From positions 62,001-126,000 of the forward strand of contig CALFNN010000012.1 of the NCBI GenBank assembly GCA_937902925.1: a stretch of 64,000 nucleotides of DNA. The letters run 5' to 3'. The notes beneath the pieces are model-generated. The model saw nothing but the letters and a program-made list of their open reading frames with translations. It was not told the origin of the DNA and did no database searches. The DNA is from an uncultured Opitutaceae bacterium (lineage in GTDB: Bacteria > Verrucomicrobiota > Verrucomicrobiia > Opitutales > Opitutaceae). Below are positions 18,041-30,321 of the stretch, in pieces. The translations under genes were made by a program, and so were the position numbers. The first letter of the stretch is position 1. Every line of letters starts with the position of its first letter.

Positions 18041-18049
18041 AGCCCGCGG

Positions 18050-20197
18050 TCAGCGATACAACGCGGTCGTCGGGGCGGCGGTCAGCACGTTATACTGGCG
18101 CATCGCCAGCCGCCACCACTCCGCGAGCGCCTCAGCCGGGCCGCTCCACAATTCGCGGTGCAGCCAGATCATCGATTCGGCGTCGAGCAGCAGCGCCATC
18201 TTCTCCTTCGTGGTGAACTTGCCCGGGCCGTCGCGCAGCAGCCGCTCGCGTAATTGAATGAACCACTCGCGCGCCTCCTCGCTGGGCCGCCGCTGCCGCA
18301 GCAGCGCCACGTGCAGCGCATTGACGTAGGGATCGAGCACGGCCTGCAGCAGGCCGTAGTCCGCGCGCAACGGCTCGAACGGCGCCAGGTGCCGGTAACA
18401 TTCCGCGAGATTCTGGCGCAAGCGCCGCAGCTCGTAGGGCGGATGCGTTTCCTCCGGCGTGAGAAAAATCCCCAGCGTCTTCGCCGCCCGGCCGACCCCC
18501 GCCTTGCTGAGAAAAATCGACAGCGGGATCGAAAGCACCAACCCCGCCAGCACCGGGCTCAGCCACCAAAAAAATGCCGGCGAAACCACCAGCGCCGACA
18601 CGCCCCACACGAGGCCAAATGCCGTCTGGCCGCCGTGGGTGATGATGGCCTCGCGCCAGTCGGTGCCATCGTCTCCGTCGCGCCGTTGCGTGACCCACGA
18701 CACTCCTTGCCCGAGCAACGTGAACAGCACGAACTTCGAATTGAAGGCCATGTTGACCGGCGCAAGCAGAGCGGAAACGAACATCTCGAGCAACGCACTC
18801 GTCACGAGGCGGCGCTTCCCGCCAAACCGCTCCACCTCTTCGCGGCGGCCGAGCGTGACCACGACGCTCACCAGTTTCGGCAGGAAGATTAGCACCATCG
18901 TGAAGGCAAACAACGTGAGCGCCTCGGGCACCCGCAGCGAATATCCGAACAAAGGCGTGGTATCGTCCGGCTGGATCAATCCGTCCGCCGCCGGCGAGGC
19001 TGCGAGTGAAAAAACGTGGATCGTGCTCAGGATCATGAACAGCAGCCACAGGGGCGAGGACAGGTAGCCCATCACTCCCATCAGGAGATGAAACCGGCTC
19101 GCCGGCCGGAATCCGCGCGTCGTCAGCAGCCACGCGTGCTGCATGTTCCCCTGGCACCAGCGCCGGTCGCGTTTCGCCGAGTCGATGAGCGTCGGCGGAC
19201 CCTCCTCGTAACTGCCCTCGATATCGCCCGCGAGCCATACCGCCCACCCGGCCTTGCGCATCAGGGCGGCCTCGACGAAATCGTGGGACAGGATGCGCCC
19301 GCCAAACGGCTCCCGGCCGGGCAGCTCGGGGAGCGAGCAATGGTCGATGAACGGCTGCACGCGCACCACGGCGTTGTGACCCCAGAAATTTCCCTCGTGC
19401 TGCTGCCAGTAGTTGAGTCCGGCGAGGAACAGCGGGCTGTAGAGCCGGCTGGCGAACGCTTGCAGCCGCACGAACAATGTCTCGCCGTTCACGATGCGCG
19501 GCGCCGTCTGGATGATCCCGACCTGCGGATTCTTCTCCATCAGCGCGACCAGCTGCACCAGCGCCCGGCCCGTCATGATCGAGTCGGCGTCGAGCACGAT
19601 CATGTAGCGGTAGCGCCGGCCCCAGCGCCGGAGAAAATCCGCCACGTTGCCGGCCTTCTTGTTGATCGACTGCCGGCGCTTGCGATAAAAGATTTTCCCG
19701 AAGCCCCCCACCTGCTTGCACAGTTCCAGCCACGCGACCTCCTCCTGAATCCACTGGTTCGGCTGGTTCGAGTCGCTGAGGATGAAAAAATCGAAATGCT
19801 CGAGCTTCTTCGTCTCCTGCAGCGAACGGAACACGACGCGCAGCCCTTCGAACACCCGGCTGACGTCCTCGTTGCACGCCGGCATCACGATGGCTGTCGA
19901 CGCCAGCGGCGGTTCCTCGCCGGGCGCCAGCGTGGCGGTGATGCGGGCGCTGTCGCCCCCGCGGTTGATCACGTAAAAGCCCGCGACTGCCGTGCAGAAT
20001 CCGGTCGCGATATGCGTGAAGAGGATCACGAACAAGCCGAGCAACGTGCCTTCGAGCACGCTGATGCCGCCCCGCCACAGCAGGTCGGCCATGAACCAGG
20101 TCGCCAGGCTCGTCAGCGCGAAAATCGCCGAGAAAAACACGAACCGCCGGCGGTTGAGCCGGCGTGCGTCCATGTGGCTGTTCAGGTGCAACGGCAT
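18050..20197 (-). CDS. opgH: Glucans biosynthesis glucosyltransferase H
   Basis: OpgH (MdoH) is an inner-membrane family 2 glycosyltransferase that builds the beta-1,2-glucan backbone of osmoregulated periplasmic glucans from UDP-glucose. The 715-residue product has membrane segments near the N-terminus and in the C-terminal third. The cytoplasmic catalytic part has VLDADSIMTG, the SHDFVEAALMRKAGW segment and the RRWCQGN motif of processive synthases. It is shorter at the N-terminus than the roughly 850-residue enterobacterial protein. It starts three bases after the unknown membrane protein gene, which lies between it and opgG. Confidence 0.92.
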   Translation of the reverse strand: MPLHLNSHMDARRLNRRRFVFFSAIFALTSLATWFMADLLWRGGISVLEGTLLGLFVILFTHIATGFCTAVAGFYVINRGGDSARITATLAPGEEPPLASTAIVMPACNEDVSRVFEGLRVVFRSLQETKKLEHFDFFILSDSNQPNQWIQEEVAWLELCKQVGGFGKIFYRKRRQSINKKAGNVADFLRRWGRRYRYMIVLDADSIMTGRALVQLVALMEKNPQVGIIQTAPRIVNGETLFVRLQAFASRLYSPLFLAGLNYWQQHEGNFWGHNAVVRVQPFIDHCSLPELPGREPFGGRILSHDFVEAALMRKAGWAVWLAGDIEGSYEEGPPTLIDSAKRDRRWCQGNMQHAWLLTTRGFRPASRFHLLMGVMGYLSSPLWLLFMILSTIHVFSLAASPAADGLIQPDDTTPLFGYSLRVPEALTLFAFTMVLIFLPKLVSVVVTLGRREEVERFGGKRRLVTSALLEMFVSALLAPVNMAFNSKFVLFTLLGQGVSWVTQRRDGDDGTDWREAIITHGGQTAFGLVWGVSALVVSPAFFWWLSPVLAGLVLSIPLSIFLSKAGVGRAAKTLGIFLTPEETHPPYELRRLRQNLAECYRHLAPFEPLRADYGLLQAVLDPYVNALHVALLRQRRPSEEAREWFIQLRERLLRDGPGKFTTKEKMALLLDAESMIWLHRELWSGPAEALAEWWRLAMRQYNVLTAAPTTALYR

Positions 20198-20200
20198 GGT

Positions 20201-20794
20201 TCAACGGGTCGCGTAGAAGATGCCCGCCAGCGCGGCGCCGAAAATCAGCCAGAGCAGCAGCGTGCGCAGGATGGGCCATTTCTCGATTTGCTCGAGGGTC
20301 TCGCCCGCCGCCTCCGTGATCGGCCCCAGGTCGATCGACCGTGGCACCATGCTCGACACGGCCATGTCGGGTCCGGCTTGGATCGCCCCCGCGCGCATCG
20401 CCTCGGCAAAGTCCGCCGGGATCTGCTGTTCATCGAGGAACGCATACGGCCACTTCTGGGGCCCGTCGCACAACAACATCGCCACGCGCCCGTCCACGGC
20501 CATGCGCTCGCGAGCGCGGCCGCGCTCGGCGAGCACCTCGGCAAACCAGAGATCCATCATGGCCTCGGTTTCCTCCGCGGCGATCGCCGTCGGGTCGAGC
20601 GAGGGCGCCGCCTCGTGCCGGCGCGCCGCCCGCTCGAGGATTTTCTGGATGAGCCGGCTCTGGTGCAGGCGATTGTGGATCCGGTGCGCGCGCAGATAAT
20701 CCTCCACGCGGACGTAGGCGGCGTTCCAGCCCTCCATCGTGCCGGTCGCCGGGCGGAATGCGCCGGGAAGTTCGACGCGTTGCGGATCGTTCAT
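20201..20794 (-). CDS. Unknown protein with C-terminal membrane anchor, between opgG and opgH
   Basis: Not a family I recognise. The 197-residue product is mostly soluble and helical, with a basic middle (residues about 33-60) and one membrane segment near the C-terminus (about 173-193, WPILRTLLLWLIFGAALAG), so it looks tail-anchored. Spacing is 16 bases to opgG and three to opgH, so it is surely in the operon. It might replace the N-terminal cytoplasmic extension of longer OpgH proteins, as this OpgH is short there. That is a hypothesis from size and place, not from visible similarity. Confidence 0.7.
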   Translation of the reverse strand: MNDPQRVELPGAFRPATGTMEGWNAAYVRVEDYLRAHRIHNRLHQSRLIQKILERAARRHEAAPSLDPTAIAAEETEAMMDLWFAEVLAERGRARERMAVDGRVAMLLCDGPQKWPYAFLDEQQIPADFAEAMRAGAIQAGPDMAVSSMVPRSIDLGPITEAAGETLEQIEKWPILRTLLLWLIFGAALAGIFYATR

Positions 20795-20810
20795 CGGAGG
20801 CGGCGGTCGG

Positions 20811-22319
20811 TCAGGGCTGCCAGAGATAGGTCCAGGTCTCCGTCAGGGCGTGCGACGATTTCCTCAGGAAGCATCGCAGTTCGACCGGCCGGCCGGTGCC
20901 GTCCGGCCGCAGGAGAAACCCGGCGCGCCAGTTGCCGTTGAATCTGTTCTTCTGCGCCGCCGCATGCACGAGCGTCGCGCCTGGCCCCACCGTGACCACC
21001 GGCTCAACGGCCGGGTCCTCGCCCAGCCGGTTGAGGTAGGCGCCATCGAAATCCACCAGGAACCGCTCCAACCCCGCATCCGGCGTCCCGGCGCGAACGT
21101 GCCGCGTCGCCACCGTAAAACCAGCGGGCGGATGGATCTGGTCCAGCAGCCAGTGCAGGCGATACTCGATTTCCAGCGGCTCCCCGGGGGCCGGCGACTT
21201 TTCGGGCGACCAGAATGCGACGATATTGTCGTTGAATTCGTTGGGTGACGACAGTTCGACCAGTCGCACGCTGCCGCGGCCCCACGCGCCAACGGGCTCG
21301 ACCCACGTGCTCGGCCGCAGCTGATAGGCCGCCTCGAGGTCCTGGTAGTGATCGAAGTCGCGGTCGCGCTGCAGAAGCCCAAAGGCCCGTGGATTGGTGT
21401 CGGCAAATGTCGCCAGCCGGATCCCCGCCGGGTCGGTCAACGGTCGCCAGAGCCACTCCCCGGCTCCCGTGTTTATCAAGAGACCGTCGGAATCGTGCAC
21501 TTCGGGGCGGAAATCGTCGACGGCGACCGCGGAATTCTCGCCGTGCCAGAACATGCTCGTGAGCGGCGCCACCCCAAGAAGCTTCACCAGTTTTCGCGCA
21601 TAGAGCACCACCTTCACCTGCATGACGGTATCGTCGCCGGGCGTGATGATGAAGCGATAGGCGCCGGCCACGCTTTCACTGTCGAGCAACGCAAAGACCG
21701 TGATACTCGTGGTGTCGGCCGCCGGCCGTGCGACCCAGAAATCGGTGAAGAACGGAAACTCCTCCCCTCCGGGCTCGCCGGTGTCGATCGCGAGGCCGCG
21801 CGCCGAGAGGCCGTAGACCGCCTTCCGGCAGAGCATCCGAAAATAACTCGCGCCGAGGAACGCTCCGAGTTCGTCGTTGGCGTGGTTCAACGGATAGAGA
21901 ACGCGCAGGCCGGCGAAACCCATCGTGTCCGGCAGATCGCCGACCTTGAGCTTGGCGCGGTCGTAAATGAAGAAATTCGAGTCGAACGGGATCGGTTCCG
22001 CCGTCTTGCCGCGCACCTCGAAAATCCCGACGGTCTGCTGCTGGATATCGCCCGGGTGAAAAAACTGGAGCTGAAACGGCAGCCCGTCCCGCCGCCAGTA
22101 GGAACGTTCCGGATTGAACACGATCAACCGTTGCTGGTCGTAGCTCAGCTGGCGCAGCCAGGCGGGCACCCGGCTGGCGGGCCGCACATACGGCTTCGCC
22201 GCGAGCATCTTCGCGCGGTAGCGCAGCGTCTCAAAATCGAACATCTCGTCCGCCGCGCGCAGGGCGCACCCGAGCGCGAACAAGGTGAACGCAGAGAGCA
22301 GGCCGGCCCGAAGCTTCAT
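20811..22319 (-). CDS. opgG: Glucans biosynthesis protein G, periplasmic
   Basis: OpgG (MdoG) is a periplasmic protein needed for making or branching osmoregulated periplasmic glucans. The 502-residue product has a signal peptide (about 1-22, ending ALRA). The family segments include FDFETLRYRAKMLA, PYVRP near the mature N-terminus and the central SYFRMLC. I take the ATG at 22319, which overlaps the upstream uracil-DNA glycosylase stop by ATGA. The open frame runs far further upstream, but only as an out-of-frame shadow of its neighbours. It acts with opgH two genes downstream. Confidence 0.92.
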   Translation of the reverse strand: MKLRAGLLSAFTLFALGCALRAADEMFDFETLRYRAKMLAAKPYVRPASRVPAWLRQLSYDQQRLIVFNPERSYWRRDGLPFQLQFFHPGDIQQQTVGIFEVRGKTAEPIPFDSNFFIYDRAKLKVGDLPDTMGFAGLRVLYPLNHANDELGAFLGASYFRMLCRKAVYGLSARGLAIDTGEPGGEEFPFFTDFWVARPAADTTSITVFALLDSESVAGAYRFIITPGDDTVMQVKVVLYARKLVKLLGVAPLTSMFWHGENSAVAVDDFRPEVHDSDGLLINTGAGEWLWRPLTDPAGIRLATFADTNPRAFGLLQRDRDFDHYQDLEAAYQLRPSTWVEPVGAWGRGSVRLVELSSPNEFNDNIVAFWSPEKSPAPGEPLEIEYRLHWLLDQIHPPAGFTVATRHVRAGTPDAGLERFLVDFDGAYLNRLGEDPAVEPVVTVGPGATLVHAAAQKNRFNGNWRAGFLLRPDGTGRPVELRCFLRKSSHALTETWTYLWQP

Positions 22320-23224
22320 CGATCCAGGAAAAACGCGCGCTGCTTGTCCGAGACGGGCAGCCCGGCGCGCTCCATGACCTTGAGCAGATCCTCCCAGATC
22401 ATCCGCTTCGAGCGGTTCGACTGGTTTCGCAGGATGTAACTGGGGTGATAAGTGACCATGAGCGGCTTGCCGGCAAACTCGCGCCATCGTCCGCGGATCT
22501 CGCCGAGCGCCTTGAACGTGCCGAAACCCAGCAGGCCCTGCGCCGCCGTGGAGCCCAGCGCGACGAGCAGCGCCGGGGCGACGATCTCGATTTGCGCCCG
22601 CAAATACGGCAGGCAATAGCGCATCTCCTCCTCCGTCGGCGGCCGGTTGCCGATCTGCTGCGCACCGGGGGGCGTGGGCATTTCGGGGCGCCAGTTCATG
22701 ATGTTGCCGATGTAAACGTCTTCGCGCTTCAGCCCCATCGCGCCGATCATGCGCGTGAGCAACTGGCCCGCGGGACCGACAAACGGCTCGCCCTTGACCT
22801 CCTCGTCCGCTCCCGGCGCCTCGCCCACGAACATGATTTTTGCCTCGAGGTTGCCGACCCCGAGCACAACGAGTTTGCCGGGGCGGACGTGCGCCCGGCA
22901 GGTCGGGTCGTTGCGGACCAACTCGAGCAGCGCATCCCACCGCACCTGTTTCCCCCCCGGCGGCAACACGACCGGCGGCGGCGGCGACATGGGTTTGCCA
23001 GCGGGGCTTGCCACGGGTTTCAGCGCCACGACCGGCGCCGGTGGGACAGAGGATTTGGCCGGGGTCACGACAGGCGCGGCGGCAGCCGCCGGCCGACTGG
23101 CCTTGCACCCCGCCACGACCCGCCGGAGCGCGGCGACGCTTTCGTCGGACACGGCAACCGACTTCACGCCGGCGGTCTTCAGGCGGCGGAGTTCGTCGGT
23201 CAGGGCGATGAGGGCGGTGCGCAT
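22316..23224 (-). CDS. Uracil-DNA glycosylase family 4-like protein with incomplete cluster cysteines
   Basis: Family 4 enzymes remove uracil from DNA and normally carry a 4Fe-4S cluster. The catalytic core from about residue 100 has GEAPGADEE (134-142), FVGPAGQLL and HPSYILRN. Of the four cluster cysteines only Cys109 and Cys204 remain; the other two positions are His112 and Trp178 (NWRP in place of KCRP). Residues about 40-92 form a low-complexity Ala/Pro/Val linker after an N-terminal helical part. The stop overlaps opgG by ATGA and ribE lies nine bases upstream. Glycosylase activity is likely by family but the cluster is doubtful. Confidence 0.85.
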   Translation of the reverse strand: MRTALIALTDELRRLKTAGVKSVAVSDESVAALRRVVAGCKASRPAAAAAPVVTPAKSSVPPAPVVALKPVASPAGKPMSPPPPVVLPPGGKQVRWDALLELVRNDPTCRAHVRPGKLVVLGVGNLEAKIMFVGEAPGADEEVKGEPFVGPAGQLLTRMIGAMGLKREDVYIGNIMNWRPEMPTPPGAQQIGNRPPTEEEMRYCLPYLRAQIEIVAPALLVALGSTAAQGLLGFGTFKALGEIRGRWREFAGKPLMVTYHPSYILRNQSNRSKRMIWEDLLKVMERAGLPVSDKQRAFFLDR

Positions 23225-23233
23225 TTCGGCGGC

Positions 23234-23830
23234 TTACGCGGAGCGACAGCCGGTCAGCTTCTCCACATACTTGCCGAGCAAGTCGAATTCCAAATTGACG
23301 AACTCCCCGGCTCGCCGGCCACGAAGGTTGGTCACGGCCAGCGTGTGCGGTATCAGCCAGACGGCAAACGTGTCGCCCGCGACTTCCGCCACCGTGAGCG
23401 AGATGCCGTCGATGGCGACGCTGCCCTTGTGCACCAGGTAGCGTCCGCTGCCCGCCGGTCCGCGGACCTTGAGATAGTGGTCCTTGCCCCGCGGTTCGAA
23501 TATTTCGACCGCCCCGAGCCCGTCGATATGCCCGGTGACAAAATGGCCCCCGACCTTGCCGTCGAAGCGCAGGCTGCTTTCGAGATTGACCGTCCCGCCC
23601 GCCGCCAACGCGGAAAAATTGGTCAACCGCCGCGTCTCTTCCAGGACGTCGAAAAAGAGGTGTTGCCCCTCGACCTTCGCCACGGTCAGGCAGCACCCGT
23701 TGACCGCGATGCTGTCGCCCGGAGCGACCTCCGTCAGCACGGCACGTGCGGCGATCTGCAATTGCCATGCGGCCGGACCCGCGGCGAAGGCCACCACCCG
23801 CCCCGTCTCCTGGACAATGCCCGTAAACAT
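23234..23830 (-). CDS. ribE: Riboflavin synthase alpha chain
   Basis: Riboflavin synthase dismutates two 6,7-dimethyl-8-ribityllumazines to riboflavin. The 198-residue product shows the two tandem lumazine-binding repeats, starting [12 protein letters not shown] and again near residue 98 with [12 protein letters not shown] and [10 protein letters not shown]. Length is normal. It lies four bases after the degenerate HtrA gene and nine before the glycosylase gene, so it is a housekeeping enzyme embedded in an envelope operon. No FMN riboswitch is visible. Confidence 0.95.
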   Translation of the reverse strand: MFTGIVQETGRVVAFAAGPAAWQLQIAARAVLTEVAPGDSIAVNGCCLTVAKVEGQHLFFDVLEETRRLTNFSALAAGGTVNLESSLRFDGKVGGHFVTGHIDGLGAVEIFEPRGKDHYLKVRGPAGSGRYLVHKGSVAIDGISLTVAEVAGDTFAVWLIPHTLAVTNLRGRRAGEFVNLEFDLLGKYVEKLTGCRSA

Positions 23831-23834
23831 GACG

Positions 23835-25226
23835 TCACTTCAATTTCGCGCGCAGCACGGCGGTCTCACCGCCCCGGCTCACGAGCAGCACAAATTCCGC
23901 CCGCGCTTGATCGCGGTCGATTTCGCCGAGCTTCGCGACCGCGTCCGCGAATGTCTTCACCTCCACCCCGTCGATCTCCTTGATCCAGTCCTCGGGACGG
24001 AGGCCCGCAATCGCCGCGGGGCTGCTCGGTTTCACGAAGTGGGCGATCACGCCGGTGGCCTCGCTGGTCTTGGCGCGCCGCTCCACCGCATCGCCGTAGA
24101 CAAACTCACGCGCCGTGAACCCCAGCCGGTCAAAATATTTCCGCTCCGCTTCGCGGAGCAGTTTCGGCTCCTCGCCCAAGAGCGGCTTGAGTTCGACGCG
24201 CTCGCCACCACGGAGGACCGTCAGGGCCAGCGTGTCGCCGGGGGCGCGGCGCTCGATCTCGCGTTCGATATAGTCAACGACGACCCGGTCGGGCTTGAGC
24301 TGGGGCAAGGGCTTGCCATCGAGCGCGAGGATGATGTCGCGGTCCTTCAAGCCGGCTTTTTCCGCGGGGCTGCCCTCGAGCACTTCGCTCACCACTGCGC
24401 CGGACTGTGCCTCGAGCTTGAGAAATTTGGCCACGTCGCGATCCATCGGCTCGAGCCCGTAGGCGCCCAGCCACGCCAGCGGGCGGCCCGAGACATTTTT
24501 CGGAATCCGCCCGAGATAAGGCAGCATCTCGCCAGCCAGCGTGAAGGCCATGCTCTCCTCCACGTTGATGAGCGTCACCTGCTGCGGTCCCCGGCCGCGA
24601 CTGCCGAACTGGAGATACGTCTGGCCGAACGCCGACGCCCCCAGCCCGATGAGCGCGCCGGATTGGTTGAACACGGGCAGGCCCGGACCGGCGACCTCCT
24701 GCTGGGCAATCGCGGTGCGCTGCGGCAACGATTGAATCAACACCACATGGCTTTCCATCAGATAGGGCGCGAAATCCTCGTCCTTGGGGCGAAGGCCGAG
24801 ACCCCAGACGAATTCGGCCAGCGCGGGGACGGGCGGCGGACCTTTCAGGGCAAACGCCGTCACCGGGGTCAGTTGGGACCGGATCTTCTCGTCGGCGCGG
24901 ACGAAGTGCCACCCGGTGAACGCGTCCTGCCCGAGATATTGCGCGGGACTTCCCGTCGCATCGCCGGGCAGATAAACCTTGAATTCCTTGAGCTGCCACG
25001 TCGCGGCGCGCGGATCGATCGCCCCGGAAGGCAGGATGATCGTGCCGTTCGCGTCGATGACCGTGCCCATCGAGATCGACGGTTGCCGGTCGGTCTCCGT
25101 TTCCGTGACGTATTCGACCGCCACGATGCATTTGGTCCGCTCAGCCCAGAGCGCCGGCAAATCCTGCGCGCGCAGGGCGGCCGGCACCAGCACCAGCGCG
25201 GACAGGAAAAAAAGTCGGACGTTCAT
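23835..25226 (-). CDS. HtrA-like secreted protein with degenerate protease domain and two PDZ domains
   Basis: The 463-residue product has a signal peptide (1-20, ending ALRA) and aligns in layout with HtrA/DegP. The protease domain has lost all three catalytic residues. The strand that should end TNxHV reads ILPSGAIDP, the TDLALL aspartate region reads TGWHFVRAD, and the GNSGGP serine loop reads AGPGLPVF. Two PDZ domains (about 255-345 and 365-455) keep the SPAEKAGLKDRDII and SPAAIAGLRPEDWI signatures. It overlaps the active htrA by ATGA. A chaperone or regulatory subunit for that protease is a reasonable inference. Confidence 0.85.
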   Translation of the reverse strand: MNVRLFFLSALVLVPAALRAQDLPALWAERTKCIVAVEYVTETETDRQPSISMGTVIDANGTIILPSGAIDPRAATWQLKEFKVYLPGDATGSPAQYLGQDAFTGWHFVRADEKIRSQLTPVTAFALKGPPPVPALAEFVWGLGLRPKDEDFAPYLMESHVVLIQSLPQRTAIAQQEVAGPGLPVFNQSGALIGLGASAFGQTYLQFGSRGRGPQQVTLINVEESMAFTLAGEMLPYLGRIPKNVSGRPLAWLGAYGLEPMDRDVAKFLKLEAQSGAVVSEVLEGSPAEKAGLKDRDIILALDGKPLPQLKPDRVVVDYIEREIERRAPGDTLALTVLRGGERVELKPLLGEEPKLLREAERKYFDRLGFTAREFVYGDAVERRAKTSEATGVIAHFVKPSSPAAIAGLRPEDWIKEIDGVEVKTFADAVAKLGEIDRDQARAEFVLLVSRGGETAVLRAKLK

Positions 25227-26587
25227 GGCTTGAGGATATAAAGGGAGACGCGGCGATTGTTCTGCACTTCAAAAAGCGTGGGGGCCGGCTTGGCCTCATA
25301 AGCCGCCTGTGCGGCCTTGATGACCTCGAGGCTGTTCACGGGTTGCTGGTTGATCTTGGTGATCACGTCGCCACGGGAAAGCCCCGCAACGTCGGCGGGG
25401 TATCCCGGCTGCACCCCGATGACGAGCACGCCGGTTTCATCGTCGAGTTGCCGTTCGCGAGCGAAGGTCCGCGAAACTTTGCGAACGCTCAGGCCCCACT
25501 TCTCGAGCGCCCATTCCTCGCCGACGCGACTCTCGAGCTTCTCGGTGACGACGGTGAAGTCACGCGTCTCGTTGTTGCGCTTGATCGTCAGGGTCAACGA
25601 CGCGCCGACCGGCTGGCTGGCGATGAGATTCTGGATGGCCGGCAGTTGCTCGGGGAAACGTCCGTCGACCTTGGCGCCATTCAGCGCGAGGAGGATGTCG
25701 GTGCCACGCAGACCGGCCTTGGCTGCGGGCGAGCCCGAGTCGACACTGTCGATCAACATGCCGGTGTTGGCCGCCAGCGAATAGAAGGTTTCCAGGTCCT
25801 GGAGTTCCTTGGGCACGATGCCGATGTAACTGCGCGTGATGACACCGTCGCGCACCAGGCCGGCGACGATGCGTTGCGCGGTGCTTGCCGGGATCGCAAA
25901 GCCCAGGTTGTTCGCGCCGGAATAGCCCCGCGTGCTGATGCCGACGACCTTGCCGTCCTCGGTGACGAGCGGCCCCCCGGAGTTGCCCGGGTTGATGGCG
26001 GCATCCGTCTGCAGCCAAGTGTTGAACAAGCCGGTCTCGTAACCGTTCACCCCCTGCAGATCCTTGAGATATTGATTATTGTTCGAGATGATGCCCCGGG
26101 TAATCGTGCGCGAAAGCCCGTAGGGCGTGCCCACCGCGTAAACGGTCTGCCCGGGATAAAGTTTATCGCTGTCGCCAAAGTCGGCATGGGTGAACTTAAG
26201 GTTCCGGCGTTTCACCTCGTCCATGTCGATTCGGAGGAGCGCAAGGTCCGTCCAGTGATCCCAGCCGACCAGCTTCGCGCCCACCCGCTCCAGGCTGGCG
26301 AGGGTGATGTTCAGCTCGACCGCCCGGTTGCTCGCCACATGGGCATTGGTGAGGACCAGCCCGTCGGCGGAAAGGATGACCCCGGAACCGATGGAGGCGG
26401 AATAGCGCCTCGCCCCCGCCTCAAACGCCAGTTCGCGCACGTCGATCCGCACCACCGCGTCGAGCAGTTGGTTGAAACCCCGGCTCATGGCGGCTCGCGC
26501 CGGCAACCCGGCGGCGGCCAGCAAAAACACGAGCACGAGGGCGGAGATTGACCGGGCCGGGAAAGGTTTCACAGTGGCAGGTTTCAT
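25223..26587 (-). CDS. htrA: HtrA/DegP-family serine protease with two PDZ domains
   Basis: A periplasmic trypsin-like protease that degrades or refolds damaged envelope proteins. The 454-residue product has a signal peptide (about 1-32) and a full catalytic triad: His83 in NAHVASN, Asp114 in WTDLALL and Ser203 in PGNSGGP. Two PDZ domains cover roughly 235-325 and 355-445. The start ATG at 26587 is supported by the signal peptide. Only three bases separate it from the divergent leuS start. Its stop overlaps the degenerate paralogue by ATGA, heading a seven-gene minus-strand run. Confidence 0.93.
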   Translation of the reverse strand: MKPATVKPFPARSISALVLVFLLAAAGLPARAAMSRGFNQLLDAVVRIDVRELAFEAGARRYSASIGSGVILSADGLVLTNAHVASNRAVELNITLASLERVGAKLVGWDHWTDLALLRIDMDEVKRRNLKFTHADFGDSDKLYPGQTVYAVGTPYGLSRTITRGIISNNNQYLKDLQGVNGYETGLFNTWLQTDAAINPGNSGGPLVTEDGKVVGISTRGYSGANNLGFAIPASTAQRIVAGLVRDGVITRSYIGIVPKELQDLETFYSLAANTGMLIDSVDSGSPAAKAGLRGTDILLALNGAKVDGRFPEQLPAIQNLIASQPVGASLTLTIKRNNETRDFTVVTEKLESRVGEEWALEKWGLSVRKVSRTFARERQLDDETGVLVIGVQPGYPADVAGLSRGDVITKINQQPVNSLEVIKAAQAAYEAKPAPTLFEVQNNRRVSLYILKP

Positions 26588-26590
26588 ACG

Positions 26591-29173
<2,583 letters not shown>

Positions 29174-29263
29174 GTAATCTTACGAACTTGCCAATTCTAG
29201 GGTTTATACCTCATTTTCGCGCCGCCTGAAAAGACCTCAATCTGCTTTCCGATTCTCACCATC

Positions 29264-30301
29264 ATGAACACCCATCGTCGCGCTTCCTTATTCTGCGGCA
29301 TCCGCGTGCCGGCTGCCATCGCGGGCTTATCGGCTTTGCTGGCAACGGTGGCCCATGCCCAAGGCGGGCAGTCGAAGAATCCAGCCAGCAAGCTGTTCGT
29401 GTCGGACGTTAGTGGTGAGGCGCAGATCGACACCGGCGACACGGTCCAGGACCTTGCCAAGCGCTCGGTCTACAATGCCCAAGGCACGATCATCGAGACC
29501 AAGCGGGCCGAAAAGGAATCAGACAAGGCCAAGATTTACTCCACGATGGTTTATTCGAATGGCACCGGGGCTTATTTCGACCACGATACCCGCGTTGAGC
29601 TCAAAAAATTCGTGCAGGAACCGTTCACCCCGAATCGGACGGACATGGATGTCGAGCCCTCGATCTCCCAAACTCAGGCCTATGTGTCGCGCGGCGCGGT
29701 CGGCTTGTGCACCAGCAAGCTCGTCGCCGGCAGCACCATGGTTTACAACACACCCCACGGCGCCGTAAACGTCCTCGGTCGCAAGGTGGTGATCGAGGCC
29801 GACGACAACGAAACGAAGATTTCAATGCTCGAAGGCGACAGCACCGTGCGCGGGGGAGCGGCGGATTTGGGCGGCGAGACATTGCACGCCGGCCAGCAGG
29901 CGATTATCCGCCCGGGCGGACCCGGCCAGCCCAACATCGTGCAGGTTCAGGCGATTCCGCCGAACGAGGTGAACATGCTCGGCGACAAGGTCGATCAGGC
30001 GTGCATGGCCAAAAAGACCGTCTATTTCGAGGTTAAGGAACATGCGGTTGGATCGGGCCCCGCCGGTGATTCTGCGTCCGAAAAGTCCGGCGGCGACACG
30101 GCGGCCGGAGCCAGCAATGCCGATGCCGGCACTCCCGTCACCGCCTTCAACGGCCCCGCCGAGAACGCCAACACGCCGGTCACGGGCACCAACGTGGTCC
30201 GCGAGATCGTGCCGGTGGAGGTCGTGCCCACCACCCTGCCCGTCCAGTTTACGGTCAGCCCCGCCACGCTGACCAGTCCGCAGCCGAATACGGGCGGGTA
30301 A
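29264..30301 (+). CDS. Secreted FecR-domain protein at the head of the exopolysaccharide operon
   Basis: The 345-residue product has a signal peptide (about 1-32, ending VAHA). A beta-rich FecR-like domain follows (about 130-225), with YNTPHGAVNVLGRKVVI resembling the TPxGxVxVxGT pattern of that family. The C-terminal 90 residues are a disordered Ala/Gly/Pro/Thr-rich tail. FecR domains occur in anti-sigma factors but also in many secreted proteins; there is no cytoplasmic part here, so it is not a classical anti-sigma factor. It is followed by export genes and probably sits in the periplasm or at the outer membrane. Its role is unknown. Confidence 0.72.
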   Translation: MNTHRRASLFCGIRVPAAIAGLSALLATVAHAQGGQSKNPASKLFVSDVSGEAQIDTGDTVQDLAKRSVYNAQGTIIETKRAEKESDKAKIYSTMVYSNGTGAYFDHDTRVELKKFVQEPFTPNRTDMDVEPSISQTQAYVSRGAVGLCTSKLVAGSTMVYNTPHGAVNVLGRKVVIEADDNETKISMLEGDSTVRGGAADLGGETLHAGQQAIIRPGGPGQPNIVQVQAIPPNEVNMLGDKVDQACMAKKTVYFEVKEHAVGSGPAGDSASEKSGGDTAAGASNADAGTPVTAFNGPAENANTPVTGTNVVREIVPVEVVPTTLPVQFTVSPATLTSPQPNTGG

Positions 30302-30321
30302 CAGACTGCACCGAATTACCC

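Noticed and set aside
22320-23768. The opgG frame continues open upstream for nearly 480 codons
   Set aside because: The upstream part is an out-of-frame shadow of the glycosylase and riboflavin synthase genes; a signal peptide begins at the ATG at 22319, which overlaps the glycosylase stop by ATGA.
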